Assembly (NCBI GenBank): GCA_028284155.1
Contig: JANQSF010000108.1
Span: forward strand, 124,001-188,000
Direction: 5' to 3'
DNA: 64,000 bases
Origin: Phycisphaeraceae bacterium
GTDB taxonomy: Bacteria; Planctomycetota; Phycisphaerae; Phycisphaerales; Phycisphaeraceae
The notes beneath the pieces are model-generated. The model saw only the letters and a program-made list of their open reading frames with translations. It ran no database searches and was not told the DNA's origin. Below are positions 8,868-18,886 of this stretch, piece by piece. Numbering within the stretch: position 1 is the stretch's first letter; every line of letters begins with the position of its first letter. A program made the position numbers and the translations under genes.

Positions 8868-11504
8868 ATGCGTAGACCCCTTCTCTTATTGGCTGTCCTC
8901 CTCTGCACCTCGGCAAACGTCCTCCACGCGGACGAGGTCAAGCCCGGTCTCGTCCAAAGCCGTTTTGTGACCAGTAAGCACATCACCGCGCCCACCGGCA
9001 TCGCCGTGTCCCCCGAGGGTGTGGTATTCGTGAGCTGCGACGTCAACGGCACAACCAACACAAAACGAGGCGCGGGCAAGGTCGTGCGTTGCGAAGACAC
9101 GGACGGCGACGGCCGGGCTGACAAGTTCAGCAACTTCGTTGTAGGCATCGACTCGCCGCGCGGCAGTTGCTATGTGGACGACACGCTTTACCTCATACAG
9201 CCGCCCAACCTGGTCGCTTATCAAGATCGGGACGGCGACGGTGTCGCGGACAAGAAAACCGTCCTCGTTACGAACCTGGGGCAAGACCTGCGGTCAAGAG
9301 GCGTTGTCCACGGCGCGAATGGCATCCGCATGGGGATCGACGGTTGGCTCTACCTGGCGACCGGAGATCAGGGTTGTTTCGATGCGACAGGGACGGACGG
9401 CAGTCAGGCCACGCTTTACGGAGGTGGCGTGTTGCGCGTCCGACCGGACGGCAGTCGGCTTGAAGTGCTCGTCACCGGAACGCGCAACATCTACGACATC
9501 GCTGTGGACCCTTACCTCGACCTGTTTGCACGCGACAACACCAACGACGGCGGCGGCTGGGGCACTCGCTTGCATCACCTGACGGAACTGGCTGACTTCG
9601 GCTACCCAAATCTCTACAAGCACTTCAGCCACGAAGCGATGCCATCGCTGGTTGACTACGGCCCCGGTGCGGGCACGGCGATGCTGTACTTGCACGAGCC
9701 GGGCTACCCCGAGGACCTGGGCGATGCGCTGTACTCGGGTGATTACAACACCGGCCTGGCGATCCATCGACGCAAGCGCCACGGAGCGAGCTACCAGATC
9801 CGGCAGGAGCGCATCACGGACTCGCCCCGGATCGTCGGCATCGATGTCGACGGCTTCTCGCGAATGTACATCGCCTCAAGATTGGGCGGCGGGTTCGGGT
9901 TTGCCAGCGAGCCGTTCGGTCACGTCGATCTCATTCGACCTAAGGGTGACAACGGCCGAGCGGTCTACCCCGATATCAACGGCGCAAGCGATACGGAACT
10001 GTTGACTCACCTCGCCAGCCGCAGCCAGGTGGCGCGCGTCAACGCCATGCGCGAGATCGTGACGCGCGGCCGTCGGCCGAGTTTCACCGACGGCTTGCTG
10101 GCGATGGCGAAGGATGCGAACGCCCCGCTGTACGCGCGGGTTGCCGCGTTGTTGACCCTTAAGCAACTCGACGGCACGAAGTCGCACGCGGCTTTGAAAG
10201 ACCTATACCGGGACGCAGAGTTGCGGGAGTTTGTTGTCCGTGCCCTTGGCGATGTCGCGGACGAATTCGATGACGTCAGCAAGGCGGTTTGCCTTGCCGC
10301 GCTCCGAGACCACAACCCACGCGTGCAGATGCGAGGGATCATCGGTCTGGCACGGTCCGGCGACGTGAACGCCGCCGAGGCCATCCTCCCGCTGGCCAAA
10401 GATGAAAAGCTGATCGCAACCGACGACCAAAATGGGGTCGGCGAACCCGACGCCGACGGCTGGTCGCCTCCGCATCGGGTCCTCCCGCACACCGCCCTCA
10501 AGGCCGTGGTGAAACTGAACGCGGTTGATCTGTTGATCAGCAAGCTGGACGACAGCGAACTGCGTGAAACCGCCCTGCGCGGCCTGCAGGAGATACACAG
10601 CGAGCGGGTCGTGGCGGGGCTGGCGGCGAAAGTCGAAGACACAGACGACCAAGAGCTTGCCAGATTGATCACCATCGCGCTGTTTCGACTCTACCACCGC
10701 GAGGCCTCATGGGACGGACAATCGTGGTGGGGGAACCGCCCCAACTTCACCGGCCCATACTTCAAGTGCGCGACATGGGAACACACGCCGGCGGTCAAGG
10801 TCGCCATCGAGGCGGCTTTCAAGAAGGTTAATTCATCGATTTACAGCGACCTGTTCATTCTCATGCGCCTCAATCAGGTGCCCGAAAGCGAACTCAACCT
10901 TGAGATCGACTTCGATGAAGCCCTTGCGCTGTTGAACAAGAAGACGCTCACGCAGGAAGAGTTCAACTTCGTCATGGACGCGGTCGTTGACCCAGACCGC
11001 CCGGAGCGGGAACAGTTAAAGATCTACGAGTACTTCAAGCGTGGCCCACTCCCGGACAGCTACTTCAACCGCGTGTACATCCTGCGCAAGTGGGGAGAGG
11101 GCAGAGCGGAGGGCAAGTTGCAACGCCAAGCCTACGCCGAGTTTGTCAGCGGCGTGGAATTCATTGGCAGGGTGGACGCACTTGGGCCGTTCTTCAGCAG
11201 CAGCCACCGGGACAGCTACAAGTATGCCCACATGCAGTTGATCAACCTGCTCAACACACCGACCACGCCTGCGGCGACGCGAAAGGCGGCGGAGGCTGAG
11301 ATGGAAAAGACGTGGAAGGACGCGAAGAACATCTACCGTCCGTACCGCTTGCGTGGGCTGATGCTGGCCTTCGAAGAGGTCGACCCCACGCCGTACGCCA
11401 AACAACTCAAGCCGCTGGTGGAGCACCGGGACGAGCGCGTCAAACAAGGGGCAGCGCGATACCTCCAGGCCATCAGCGAAGCCCGACAAAAGAAGAAACC
11501 GTGA
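8868..11504 (+). CDS. PVC-type dehydrogenase propeller with HEAT repeats, no C-terminal heme
   Basis: 878 aa from the ATG at 8868 (a GTG sits just before it, as in the preceding gene). After a signal peptide comes a sorbosone/glucose-dehydrogenase-like propeller (about residues 25-370; Ca-type loops DTDGDGRADKF and DRDGDGVADKK; the HGANGIRMGIDGWLYLATGDQG blade and GTRNIYDIAVDPYLDLFARDNTNDGGGWGTR). Residues ~380-620 are armadillo/HEAT-like helices (HLASRSQVARVNAMREIVTRG, ALYARVAALLTLKQL). The remaining 250 residues are helical. Unlike the homolog at 55571-58447 it has no terminal CxxCH, so it would need a partner for electrons; the CALCH protein of the same operon is a candidate. It is the last gene of the operon and converges on the next gene with 12 bp between them. 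Confidence 0.85.
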   Translation: MRRPLLLLAVLLCTSANVLHADEVKPGLVQSRFVTSKHITAPTGIAVSPEGVVFVSCDVNGTTNTKRGAGKVVRCEDTDGDGRADKFSNFVVGIDSPRGSCYVDDTLYLIQPPNLVAYQDRDGDGVADKKTVLVTNLGQDLRSRGVVHGANGIRMGIDGWLYLATGDQGCFDATGTDGSQATLYGGGVLRVRPDGSRLEVLVTGTRNIYDIAVDPYLDLFARDNTNDGGGWGTRLHHLTELADFGYPNLYKHFSHEAMPSLVDYGPGAGTAMLYLHEPGYPEDLGDALYSGDYNTGLAIHRRKRHGASYQIRQERITDSPRIVGIDVDGFSRMYIASRLGGGFGFASEPFGHVDLIRPKGDNGRAVYPDINGASDTELLTHLASRSQVARVNAMREIVTRGRRPSFTDGLLAMAKDANAPLYARVAALLTLKQLDGTKSHAALKDLYRDAELREFVVRALGDVADEFDDVSKAVCLAALRDHNPRVQMRGIIGLARSGDVNAAEAILPLAKDEKLIATDDQNGVGEPDADGWSPPHRVLPHTALKAVVKLNAVDLLISKLDDSELRETALRGLQEIHSERVVAGLAAKVEDTDDQELARLITIALFRLYHREASWDGQSWWGNRPNFTGPYFKCATWEHTPAVKVAIEAAFKKVNSSIYSDLFILMRLNQVPESELNLEIDFDEALALLNKKTLTQEEFNFVMDAVVDPDRPEREQLKIYEYFKRGPLPDSYFNRVYILRKWGEGRAEGKLQRQAYAEFVSGVEFIGRVDALGPFFSSSHRDSYKYAHMQLINLLNTPTTPAATRKAAEAEMEKTWKDAKNIYRPYRLRGLMLAFEEVDPTPYAKQLKPLVEHRDERVKQGAARYLQAISEARQKKKP

Positions 11505-11516
11505 CGGCGTACGTGC

Positions 11517-12848
11517 TCAGGCCAACAATTCGGTGATCGGGCCTGAACTTTCCTTGAACGACTCGACCGGGCAGCCAAGCTGTTGCAGGATGGTGAGGTA
11601 GAGATCGGACATCGGCCGTTCGTCCAGCGGCCAGCGCAGGTGTTGGCCGTGCTTAAACCCGAGCGCTTTGCCGCCTGCGAGAATCGTCGGGAAACTCGTG
11701 CCGACGTGGCTGGCGGTCTGCGCGCCGCCGAACAGGATGGCCGTGTGGTCGAGCAGATTCCCCTCCGCGGCGTCGATAGCCTGAAGCTTGTCCATGAATC
11801 GCGCGACGCACGCGCACAGCATCTCGTCGCGGAAACTCAAAGCGATCACGTCCGGGTTGTCCGCCCCGCGATTGCCACCACCCTTGTGATGGACGTCGTG
11901 CGTGCCGCGGAGGCGGGCGCCGGCTTTGCGGGCCCAGTCCTTGTAATCGTCGTAGTTCGGCCCCGCCTCGCCGCCAAGGCACTGCGTGGCGACGCGTGTC
12001 ATGTCCGTCTGGAAGGCCAACACAATCAGGTCGGTCATCAGCTCGATATGTTCCTGCATGCTGTTGCGGGCTTCGCGTTCCAGCCGAACCTTGGATTGGT
12101 CGAAATTCGGGCGACCGTTTTCAAGGATGGCTTCCTTCTGAACGAGTCGCTTCTCCACATCGCGAACCGCGTGCAGGTACTGATCGATCCGTTGCTGGTC
12201 GATTCGGCCGATCTTCCGCTTGATGTCGTTCACGTTGCCCATCGCCGTATCGAGGATGCTGCGATTGAGCGCGAGCCGTTCCTGCGCTTGCTTGACCTCC
12301 GCCCGATTGGCGGGCGGGAACAGGCTCTCGAACACACGGCGGTAGTTGCCCGTCGCCGGGATGTCCACGCCGAGCGAATTGCGGGAAAGCGTGGCCGTGC
12401 CTACGCCGTTGGTCCACGACAACACCAACGAGTTCAGATAGGTCGGCCCGAGATGCTTCGCCGCTACCTGGTCGACGGAAATCGTGTTGCTGATTGTACC
12501 GGGGATCAGGTTGATATTGTGACCCGTCAGCCAACTGTAAGGATGGGTGTGCCCGCTGATACGTCCCTGGATGTGTGACAGGCCGGTCAGCACCGTGAAC
12601 CGGTCGCGGTGATGCTTCAGCGGTTGATGCGAGGGGGCGAGCGTGTAGTTCGGGCCGGTGTCCTTGGGGAACCACTTGTACTGGCTGATCGCGCCGGGGA
12701 TGTAGAAGCAGGCCAGACGCGACGGGTCTTTGCGCTTCTGCTGTGCCGCAAGCGCCTTGCCGCCGAACGCCTCAAGCGTCGGCAAGGCGATCGTGGCCCC
12801 GAGGCCGCCCAGGAATGCGCGGCGATTGAAGGAGGGGTCGCGTTTCAT
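11517..12848 (-). CDS. DUF1552 family Tat-exported protein
   Basis: 443 aa. The ATG at 12848 was preferred over an upstream in-frame codon because AAAGGTG lies 7 nt before it and it begins the export signal (NRRAFLGGLGATIALPTLEAF, twin-arginine type). DUF1552 hallmarks follow: RLACFYIPGAISQYKWFP, the HRDRFTVLTGLSH segment, the GTISNTISVDQVAAKHL region and the C-terminal PVESFKESSGPITELLA. DUF1552 is related to DUF1501 in the alkaline-phosphatase-like group; its function is unknown. It follows the DUF1592 cytochrome gene in the same direction (85 nt), the standard gene pair. An almost mirror-image pair lies at 16294-20203. Confidence 0.9.
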   Translation of the reverse strand: MKRDPSFNRRAFLGGLGATIALPTLEAFGGKALAAQQKRKDPSRLACFYIPGAISQYKWFPKDTGPNYTLAPSHQPLKHHRDRFTVLTGLSHIQGRISGHTHPYSWLTGHNINLIPGTISNTISVDQVAAKHLGPTYLNSLVLSWTNGVGTATLSRNSLGVDIPATGNYRRVFESLFPPANRAEVKQAQERLALNRSILDTAMGNVNDIKRKIGRIDQQRIDQYLHAVRDVEKRLVQKEAILENGRPNFDQSKVRLEREARNSMQEHIELMTDLIVLAFQTDMTRVATQCLGGEAGPNYDDYKDWARKAGARLRGTHDVHHKGGGNRGADNPDVIALSFRDEMLCACVARFMDKLQAIDAAEGNLLDHTAILFGGAQTASHVGTSFPTILAGGKALGFKHGQHLRWPLDERPMSDLYLTILQQLGCPVESFKESSGPITELLA

Positions 12849-12933
12849 GTCGTGCACCTTTCGTGGTGGTGAGTCCTTGTGTCCGCTTTCGAGTCGCGCA
12901 GTCATTCACATTCTATCTTCGCCAACTGACAAC

Positions 12934-15414
12934 TTAGTGCTCCAGGAACGCTTCGGTTTGAAACACCTCTAACAGCATATCCCGGAGTGGGTATCCCTTA
13001 TCGGCATGCTTCTTCATGATGCCCTTGATCTCCGCCATGTCGTCAACGTCGGGCTTGCGTCCCGTCGCGTAGAGCATGAGCTTCTGCATAAGACCCCGCA
13101 CCATGTCGTCCTGATAGTGCTCGACAACCACTTTCTTGAATTCGTCATAGCTGCGGAACTTCTCGCCGCCCGGCAGCACGCCCACGGTATCCACCGGCCG
13201 AGTCTTGCCCGTGCCCCGCCAGGCCACATTCGAGTCAAGCTCGTCGACGACATAAAACTCATGCTCGACTTTCCGCCATCGACCGCTGATGTCGAAGTTC
13301 TGGAAGGCAAAGCCGATCGGGTCGAGTTTCGTGTGGCAGACCGAGCAGTTCTTGTCCTCGCGGTGGAATGCCATCAGTTCCCGCGGCGTCATGTATTTCA
13401 GATCGCCGGCCGTCGGGTCCAACTCGGGCACCTCAAGCGGCGGCAGTTGCGGCGGGTCATTGAGAATATGCCGGGCGGCCCACGCCCCGCGATAGATCAC
13501 CCAGTTATCACCCATCCAGCAGAGCATCGATTGGATGCCGGCGTGCGACATGATGCCGCCGCCGCGCAGGTCGTCCTTGCGCAGTTGCACCTTGCGCAGG
13601 TGTCCGCCTTCGATGCCCGCGTAGCCGTAATGACGGGCGAGGGTGTTGTTCATCATCGTCCAGTCGCTGGCAACCACTTCACGGGCCGGACGGTTGTCGG
13701 CGATCATGCGGGCGATGTAAGTCCAGGTCTCTTCGCGCATCGAGTCCTGAAGGAAACGGCGGAAGTGATAACTGGCCATGCCCCGCCGGTCATCGACGAG
13801 CGTGATCGGCTGCTCCATCTCGAGCCACTGTGTCACGAAGGGACGGATAAACAAGTCGTAGCTGCGAGGATCGTTGAGTAGCCGGGCCGCCTGCGCTTTC
13901 AGAATCTCGGGCTGTCGCAGCTTCCCTGTTGCGGCGAGTTCGCGCAACTCGCCGTCCGGCGGCGAACCGACCAGCATGAAACTCAAACGAGACGCCACCG
14001 CGTGGTCCGCGATGACCTTGTCCTGGTGCGCGGTCGAGTCGAGGTAGCGGAACGGACTGCTCATCAACACTGACTGAAAGGTCGAACGCAGCGCGTTGTC
14101 GAACGTCATGCCGTCGGCGCGAAGCTTCTTGTAGAACGCTAAGAACGGTTCACGCTCGCGTGCGGTAACAGGCCGGCGATAGGCACGGTCCATCCAAAGC
14201 GCCAACAGCTTCTCGGCACTCTCAACAGAATCCGTGATCTGCCCCAGATCGACGTTCCACTTCTTCGGCGGCCAGGCCGCGACGTAGTGCGGTTCCAACT
14301 CGACCTGTTTGAGGACAAGAAAAGGTTTTGGCTGCTGCTCGGGCTGCCGCAAGGTTTTTCGGTCCCAGACCGGCCGGAACAATCCGGCGCCGTTCGGCAA
14401 TTGGCCGGGCTTGGACTTGTCTTCGTTCTCAAAGCCTTTCACGCGATAAGGCATCTCCACCCGCGGTGTGATCTCAACGGACAGGCCACGCGAACTGATC
14501 AGCGCGTCCTCGAACTGCACCTGGTATTCCAGGTCGATCGGGCCCGTGATCTCCCGTTGATCCAAGATGCGTCCGCCGAACTCAACCCAGAGAACCGGGT
14601 TCGGTACTTCTGAGAACGCGCTGAATGAGGCCACGCTGAACTTCACCCGCATCACACCGCGTCGGTCGGCCGGCGGCGGGACACGGAACAGATTGCTGCC
14701 GCGGTCTTTCGGCCACTTGGGTTCAATCAACGCGCCCATCCCGGGCTTAGCCATGCGCGGGAGCTTCTCAAGGTAGATACCCGACGCCTTCCACGGATCG
14801 AACAGTTTGGACGGGTCCTTTTCAGCGTTGACCAGGTCAACCTTCAGCACCTTGCTCGGCGCGGGCTCCAGGAAACGGATGGACTCCACGGCGCGACGCG
14901 TGACTTCCATCATCTGGTTGACGGAGTCGGCCGCGTCCTGCAACGCCTCCGCGCCGGTATCGAAGCCCTCCACCTTGCTGTCGCCCGGCAAGGTGTAGGC
15001 GAAATCAACATCAAGTCCGGTCACGTCGCGCAGAGCGCTTCCAAACTCGCGGCGATTGAGCCGGCGCGTGCTGCCTGAGCCCAACGCCCGCTGCTCTTTC
15101 TCGATCCACGCCAAGACACCCTTCTTCTCCGACGCGCTCAGTTGCGGCTTGTCGTTCGGCGGCATGTCGCCTTCAGAGAGTTGCTCATGGATCATGGTCC
15201 ACAGGTGACGGTCTGAAAGCCGGAAGCCGTCAATCTGGTCGTAGCGGAGACGGGCTTTCTGTATTTCAGCACCGTGACAACTGACGCAATACTTGTTCAG
15301 GACCGGCTTGACCAACTCACTGAACGTCTTGGTGTCAACACCGGTGTCCGCGGCTGAGGCCACCCACGTGGGGAACACGGCTAGCAATACCGCCAAAGGG
15401 ATGAGTACTTTCAT
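12934..15414 (-). CDS. DUF1592/DUF1588/DUF1585 multidomain cytochrome protein
   Basis: 826 aa. The ATG at 15414 precedes a signal peptide (MKVLIPLAVLLAVFPTWVASA); the open frame continues upstream without a recognisable sequence. Cytochrome module CVSCH at residues 43-47, then DUF1587 (RRLNRREFGSALRDVTGL), DUF1595 (MDRAYRRPVTARERE), DUF1592 (SPFRYLDSTAHQDKVIADHAVASRLSFML region), DUF1588 (IYRGAWAARHILNDPP and CSVCHTKLDPIGFAFQNFD, a second CxxCH) and C-terminal DUF1585. This is the expected planctomycete order. It is likely periplasmic and heme-binding. It is the first of a pair with the DUF1552 gene. Confidence 0.9.
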   Translation of the reverse strand: MKVLIPLAVLLAVFPTWVASAADTGVDTKTFSELVKPVLNKYCVSCHGAEIQKARLRYDQIDGFRLSDRHLWTMIHEQLSEGDMPPNDKPQLSASEKKGVLAWIEKEQRALGSGSTRRLNRREFGSALRDVTGLDVDFAYTLPGDSKVEGFDTGAEALQDAADSVNQMMEVTRRAVESIRFLEPAPSKVLKVDLVNAEKDPSKLFDPWKASGIYLEKLPRMAKPGMGALIEPKWPKDRGSNLFRVPPPADRRGVMRVKFSVASFSAFSEVPNPVLWVEFGGRILDQREITGPIDLEYQVQFEDALISSRGLSVEITPRVEMPYRVKGFENEDKSKPGQLPNGAGLFRPVWDRKTLRQPEQQPKPFLVLKQVELEPHYVAAWPPKKWNVDLGQITDSVESAEKLLALWMDRAYRRPVTAREREPFLAFYKKLRADGMTFDNALRSTFQSVLMSSPFRYLDSTAHQDKVIADHAVASRLSFMLVGSPPDGELRELAATGKLRQPEILKAQAARLLNDPRSYDLFIRPFVTQWLEMEQPITLVDDRRGMASYHFRRFLQDSMREETWTYIARMIADNRPAREVVASDWTMMNNTLARHYGYAGIEGGHLRKVQLRKDDLRGGGIMSHAGIQSMLCWMGDNWVIYRGAWAARHILNDPPQLPPLEVPELDPTAGDLKYMTPRELMAFHREDKNCSVCHTKLDPIGFAFQNFDISGRWRKVEHEFYVVDELDSNVAWRGTGKTRPVDTVGVLPGGEKFRSYDEFKKVVVEHYQDDMVRGLMQKLMLYATGRKPDVDDMAEIKGIMKKHADKGYPLRDMLLEVFQTEAFLEH

Positions 15415-15455
15415 CACGAAATCTTTCCAGGTCTCGTTGCCGCGGGCAACAGTGT

Positions 15456-16166
15456 TTACTTGCTCTTGCTGACCATAACGTCGTCGATCGAACGCTTCGA
15501 GAACCCCGTCGCGCTGCACCCATTGGTGATGAAGCGAATCGTGTCAATGGGGCCTTTGTTCTCAAAAGGGATGTCCGAGTAGGTCTTGCCGTTGAAGCTG
15601 ACGCGGTAAGTGCTCGAGTCAAGATCGACATCGATCTTGACGACGGCCTTGTCAACGACGGTCTTCGGGACGGCCTTGTCATTGACCACGAACAAGGCCT
15701 TGAACCGTCCGTCCTTGAGGTAGCCGAACGAACCCCTGTCTTGTTGATCGACGAATTCGCCGCCCCCCCAAACGAGATTAACGCCCATCCCTTTGGCTAG
15801 GTCGTTGTTACGAATCAGGAATCGGGGTATCTCGGCGCTGTTGCCCAACTGCATGTAGAACGCCCAAGTCCCCTCGGAAGTCCGAAGCCAATCCATCAGG
15901 AATGAGACGGTGAATCGACCTGTTTTCTGCACGGGGAAGGTGCGTCTGATGCGTGGCCTGAATTCCTCTTCCTTCGCCTGAAACAGGGCCGCCTTGTCTT
16001 TCAGCACGGCTGAGCCCTTGGATGACCAACCGTTCCCCACGGAGTCGGCGTCTTCGCGACTGAAATCATCAGCGAAAATGACAGTCCTCTCGTCGGCGTA
16101 GCACGGGGAAAGGGCCGCCGCAATACTCACGAAGAAACAGAGTGGGTAATGGCGAGGCAGGATCAC
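15456..16166 (-). CDS. Small secreted LamG-like protein of unknown function
   Basis: 236 aa from a GTG at 16166, chosen because GGAG lies 7 nt upstream and it gives a compact signal peptide (VILPRHYPLCFFVSIAAALSPCYA). A longer ATG start at 16226 would add 20 residues of non-signal sequence. The mature chain reads VIFADDFSREDADSVGNGW and ends SIDDVMVSKSK, a pattern I associate with concanavalin-like (LamG/DUF1080-like) beta-sandwich domains of planctomycetes, but no family is certain. It lies 41 nt upstream of the DUF1592 gene, so probably in one transcript, and is divergent from the second DUF1592 gene. Confidence 0.75.
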   Translation of the reverse strand: MILPRHYPLCFFVSIAAALSPCYADERTVIFADDFSREDADSVGNGWSSKGSAVLKDKAALFQAKEEEFRPRIRRTFPVQKTGRFTVSFLMDWLRTSEGTWAFYMQLGNSAEIPRFLIRNNDLAKGMGVNLVWGGGEFVDQQDRGSFGYLKDGRFKALFVVNDKAVPKTVVDKAVVKIDVDLDSSTYRVSFNGKTYSDIPFENKGPIDTIRFITNGCSATGFSKRSIDDVMVSKSK

Positions 16167-16293
16167 AGAGTGTCTCCAGCAGGATCTGAGGTCATCCAGC
16201 CTGCCATTGTACGATCGTGGCGGCAAGTAACTCCGGCGGGTCGAGTATTAGCCGATGGACGGCATGTAACATAGACGCGGAGCAAAGCAATTC

Positions 16294-18876
16294 ATGGTCA
16301 TGAATCGGTGTGTTCCGAATCCTCGACGTTGTCGGCAAGACCTGCTGCGGAAGTGTGTTGAGCGGCAATTTGTGACGATTGCGGCGGTTTTGCTGGCCAT
16401 AGGCACAGGGTCTGCCGCTGCTGTCGACACACCCGCCAATCTGGAAGCCACTTCCCTTCAGGCCTTTCGCCGCGATGTGCAACCCCTGCTTTCGCGGTAC
16501 TGCGCAGGCTGCCACGGGGCAACGAAGCAGAAGGCCAACCTGCGCTTCGACCGGCTCGACCCGAACATGGCTACGGGGAATGACGGCGAGACCTGGCACG
16601 ACGCGCTGAACGAGTTGAACCAGGGGAACATGCCGCCGGCCAAGGCGGATCAGCCCAAGCCGTCAGAACGTGAATTGATCGTCTCCTGGCTGACCGATGA
16701 GTTGAAACGGGCAACGGCTGTGCGTCGCAACACGGGCGGCCGCGTGGTGATGCGCCGCCTGACGCGTTACGAGTACGCGAACACGATGCGTGACCTGCTG
16801 GGTGTGGATGTCGGTTACATCGACGGCCTGCCGCCCGAACCGTCTTCACCGGACGGCTTCAAGAACAACGGCAACACGTTGCGCATGTCGCCACGGCGAC
16901 TTGAACACTACTTGCGAGTCGCAAGAAGAGCGATGCAGAAGGCCATCGTCATCGGTGATCAACCGGAAGTTGTGCGTTTTGAGAAAAAGAAGATCGGCGG
17001 CGAAGGCTATGGCCAGGGCACGGAGAGGCAGATCCCATCCGCCGGCACGATGATCTTTCCGCCGGCCCCCGTCGAAGGCCCCTTCCGGGTCCGCGTCACG
17101 GCCAGTGCGGAGCAGGTGGCTGGCGTCAATGCGCCGATGTTGGGGGTTCACCTCGGTTATCGAAACAGCCCAAACAACTTCAGGTTGAAACTTGTCGGCG
17201 AGGGGACGCTGACCGGCACGGAAAACGAGCCGCAAACGTTCGAATACTTCGGCCACATGGAAAAGTTCCCGCACCCCGACCCCAGCACGCCGATCAAGGA
17301 GCGTCGGAACCCGGGCCTACGGATGGGGTTCAGCAACTCCTACTACCGGAGCTACCCCGCTGGCATCTGGGCGCCGCAGATGTTCGATGATCGAGGCCGG
17401 CCGGCCAAGCCGGACCAGGTCGAGCGATTTAGGAAGCAAGCTCAGAGAGCAACATTGCCCAGCGAAGAGGGTAAGCCGCGCATCCGCATTCACTCGGTGG
17501 TCTACGAGTCGCCGTACTACGAGACCTGGCCGCCCGCGCATCACACGCAGATCATCTTTCCATCCCCCATGCGTGTGAAAGACGAGGGCGCTTACGCAAG
17601 GCAGGTGATCGAACGCTTCATGTCCCGCGCATACCGGCGACCGGCGACAAAGGCTGAAATTGATCGGCTGATGCGCGTCTACGCAGCGTTTCGCCCCAAG
17701 GTTGACTCGCTCGAGTTGGCGATGCGCGAAGTCTTGCCCGAGGTGCTGATCTCGCCACAGTTCCTGTTTCTGATGGAGCCCACCGTCGCCACAAAGCGGC
17801 AACGCTTAACCGATCACGAACTGGCGTCGCGCCTGTCGTATTTCCTGTGGAGCACGATGCCGGACGACGCACTCTTCAAGTCGGCGAGCGATGGCCGGCT
17901 GAACGAAGACGCCACGCTCGAATCGACCGCGCGACAGATGATCAAAGACGATCGCACCTGGGCTTTCGTGGCCAACTTCACGGACCAGTGGCTTCATCTT
18001 GATGAACTGAATCGGATCGCCATCAACCCCGAGTACTACCCGAATTTCGACAGCCGCCTCAAGAACGACATGCGGCTGGAGACTCAACACTTCTTCGCTG
18101 AGATTCTACGAAACGATCTCAGTGCGCTGAACCTGATCGATTCCGATTTCACGATGCTCAATCAAACCATGGCCAAGCACTACGGCATCGTCGGCCCGCA
18201 GGGCGCGGCGAGGTTTGAGCGGGTTGTGCTGCGCCCCGAGCATCACCGCGGCGGGCTGCTTGGCCAGGCAAGCGTGCTGTTGCGGAACTCGAACGGCGAT
18301 GATTCCCACCCCATCTATCGCGGTGCCTGGATTAAAGGTCGGCTGCTGGGCGACCCACCGGCCTCGCCACCGCCCGACGTGCCCGAGCTGAAAAAGGACG
18401 ATCCTGACTTCGCCAGTCTGCCGCTGCGGCGGCAACTCGAATTGCACCGTGAAAAAGAGTCGTGCAACAACTGCCACCAACGGATCGACCCCTGGGGCAT
18501 ACCGCTGGAGAACTTTGACGCGACAGGTCGGTGGCGTTCCCATCGCAGTGTGCTCGAGCGGATCACCAAAGGTGGCCGCGAGGGTGCGTACCGTCTCGTC
18601 ACGTCGAAGACGCCGATCGAGGCGGAATCGACCCTGGCCAACGGCACGTCACTGGTCGGCTTCGCAAGCCTCAAGGCGCATCTGATGAAGCATGAGAAGG
18701 GCCGTTTCGCACGAGCGTTCGTGCGGCATATTCTGGCCTATGCGTTGGGCCGAGATCTGGAAATCATCGACCAGCAGACGGTCGATACACTGGTTAGCCG
18801 TTTCATCGCATCCGGCTACCAGATCGATGAACTGCTCGTCGCCATCGCCAAGAGCGACGCGTTTCGCATGAAATAG
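16294..18876 (+). CDS. DUF1592/DUF1588/DUF1585 multidomain cytochrome protein (second copy)
   Basis: 860 aa. The ATG at 16294 gives a 43-residue N-terminus with the hydrophobic core FVTIAAVLLAIGTGSAAA; a later start is possible. Cytochrome module CAGCH, then DUF1587 (RRLTRYEYANTMRDLLGVDVG), DUF1595 (FMSRAYRRPATKAE), DUF1592 (SPQFLFLMEP...LTDHELASRLSYFLWSTMPDD), DUF1588 (PIYRGAWIKGRLLGDPPASPPPDVPEL and CNNCHQRIDPWGIPLENFDATGRW) and DUF1585 (FVRHILAYALGRDLEI). The domain set matches 12934-15414 but sequence similarity is moderate, so it is a diverged paralog rather than a recent copy. The 10 nt to the DUF1552 gene indicates a two-gene operon. Confidence 0.9.
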   Translation: MVMNRCVPNPRRCRQDLLRKCVERQFVTIAAVLLAIGTGSAAAVDTPANLEATSLQAFRRDVQPLLSRYCAGCHGATKQKANLRFDRLDPNMATGNDGETWHDALNELNQGNMPPAKADQPKPSERELIVSWLTDELKRATAVRRNTGGRVVMRRLTRYEYANTMRDLLGVDVGYIDGLPPEPSSPDGFKNNGNTLRMSPRRLEHYLRVARRAMQKAIVIGDQPEVVRFEKKKIGGEGYGQGTERQIPSAGTMIFPPAPVEGPFRVRVTASAEQVAGVNAPMLGVHLGYRNSPNNFRLKLVGEGTLTGTENEPQTFEYFGHMEKFPHPDPSTPIKERRNPGLRMGFSNSYYRSYPAGIWAPQMFDDRGRPAKPDQVERFRKQAQRATLPSEEGKPRIRIHSVVYESPYYETWPPAHHTQIIFPSPMRVKDEGAYARQVIERFMSRAYRRPATKAEIDRLMRVYAAFRPKVDSLELAMREVLPEVLISPQFLFLMEPTVATKRQRLTDHELASRLSYFLWSTMPDDALFKSASDGRLNEDATLESTARQMIKDDRTWAFVANFTDQWLHLDELNRIAINPEYYPNFDSRLKNDMRLETQHFFAEILRNDLSALNLIDSDFTMLNQTMAKHYGIVGPQGAARFERVVLRPEHHRGGLLGQASVLLRNSNGDDSHPIYRGAWIKGRLLGDPPASPPPDVPELKKDDPDFASLPLRRQLELHREKESCNNCHQRIDPWGIPLENFDATGRWRSHRSVLERITKGGREGAYRLVTSKTPIEAESTLANGTSLVGFASLKAHLMKHEKGRFARAFVRHILAYALGRDLEIIDQQTVDTLVSRFIASGYQIDELLVAIAKSDAFRMK

Positions 18877-18886
18877 GACACTCACC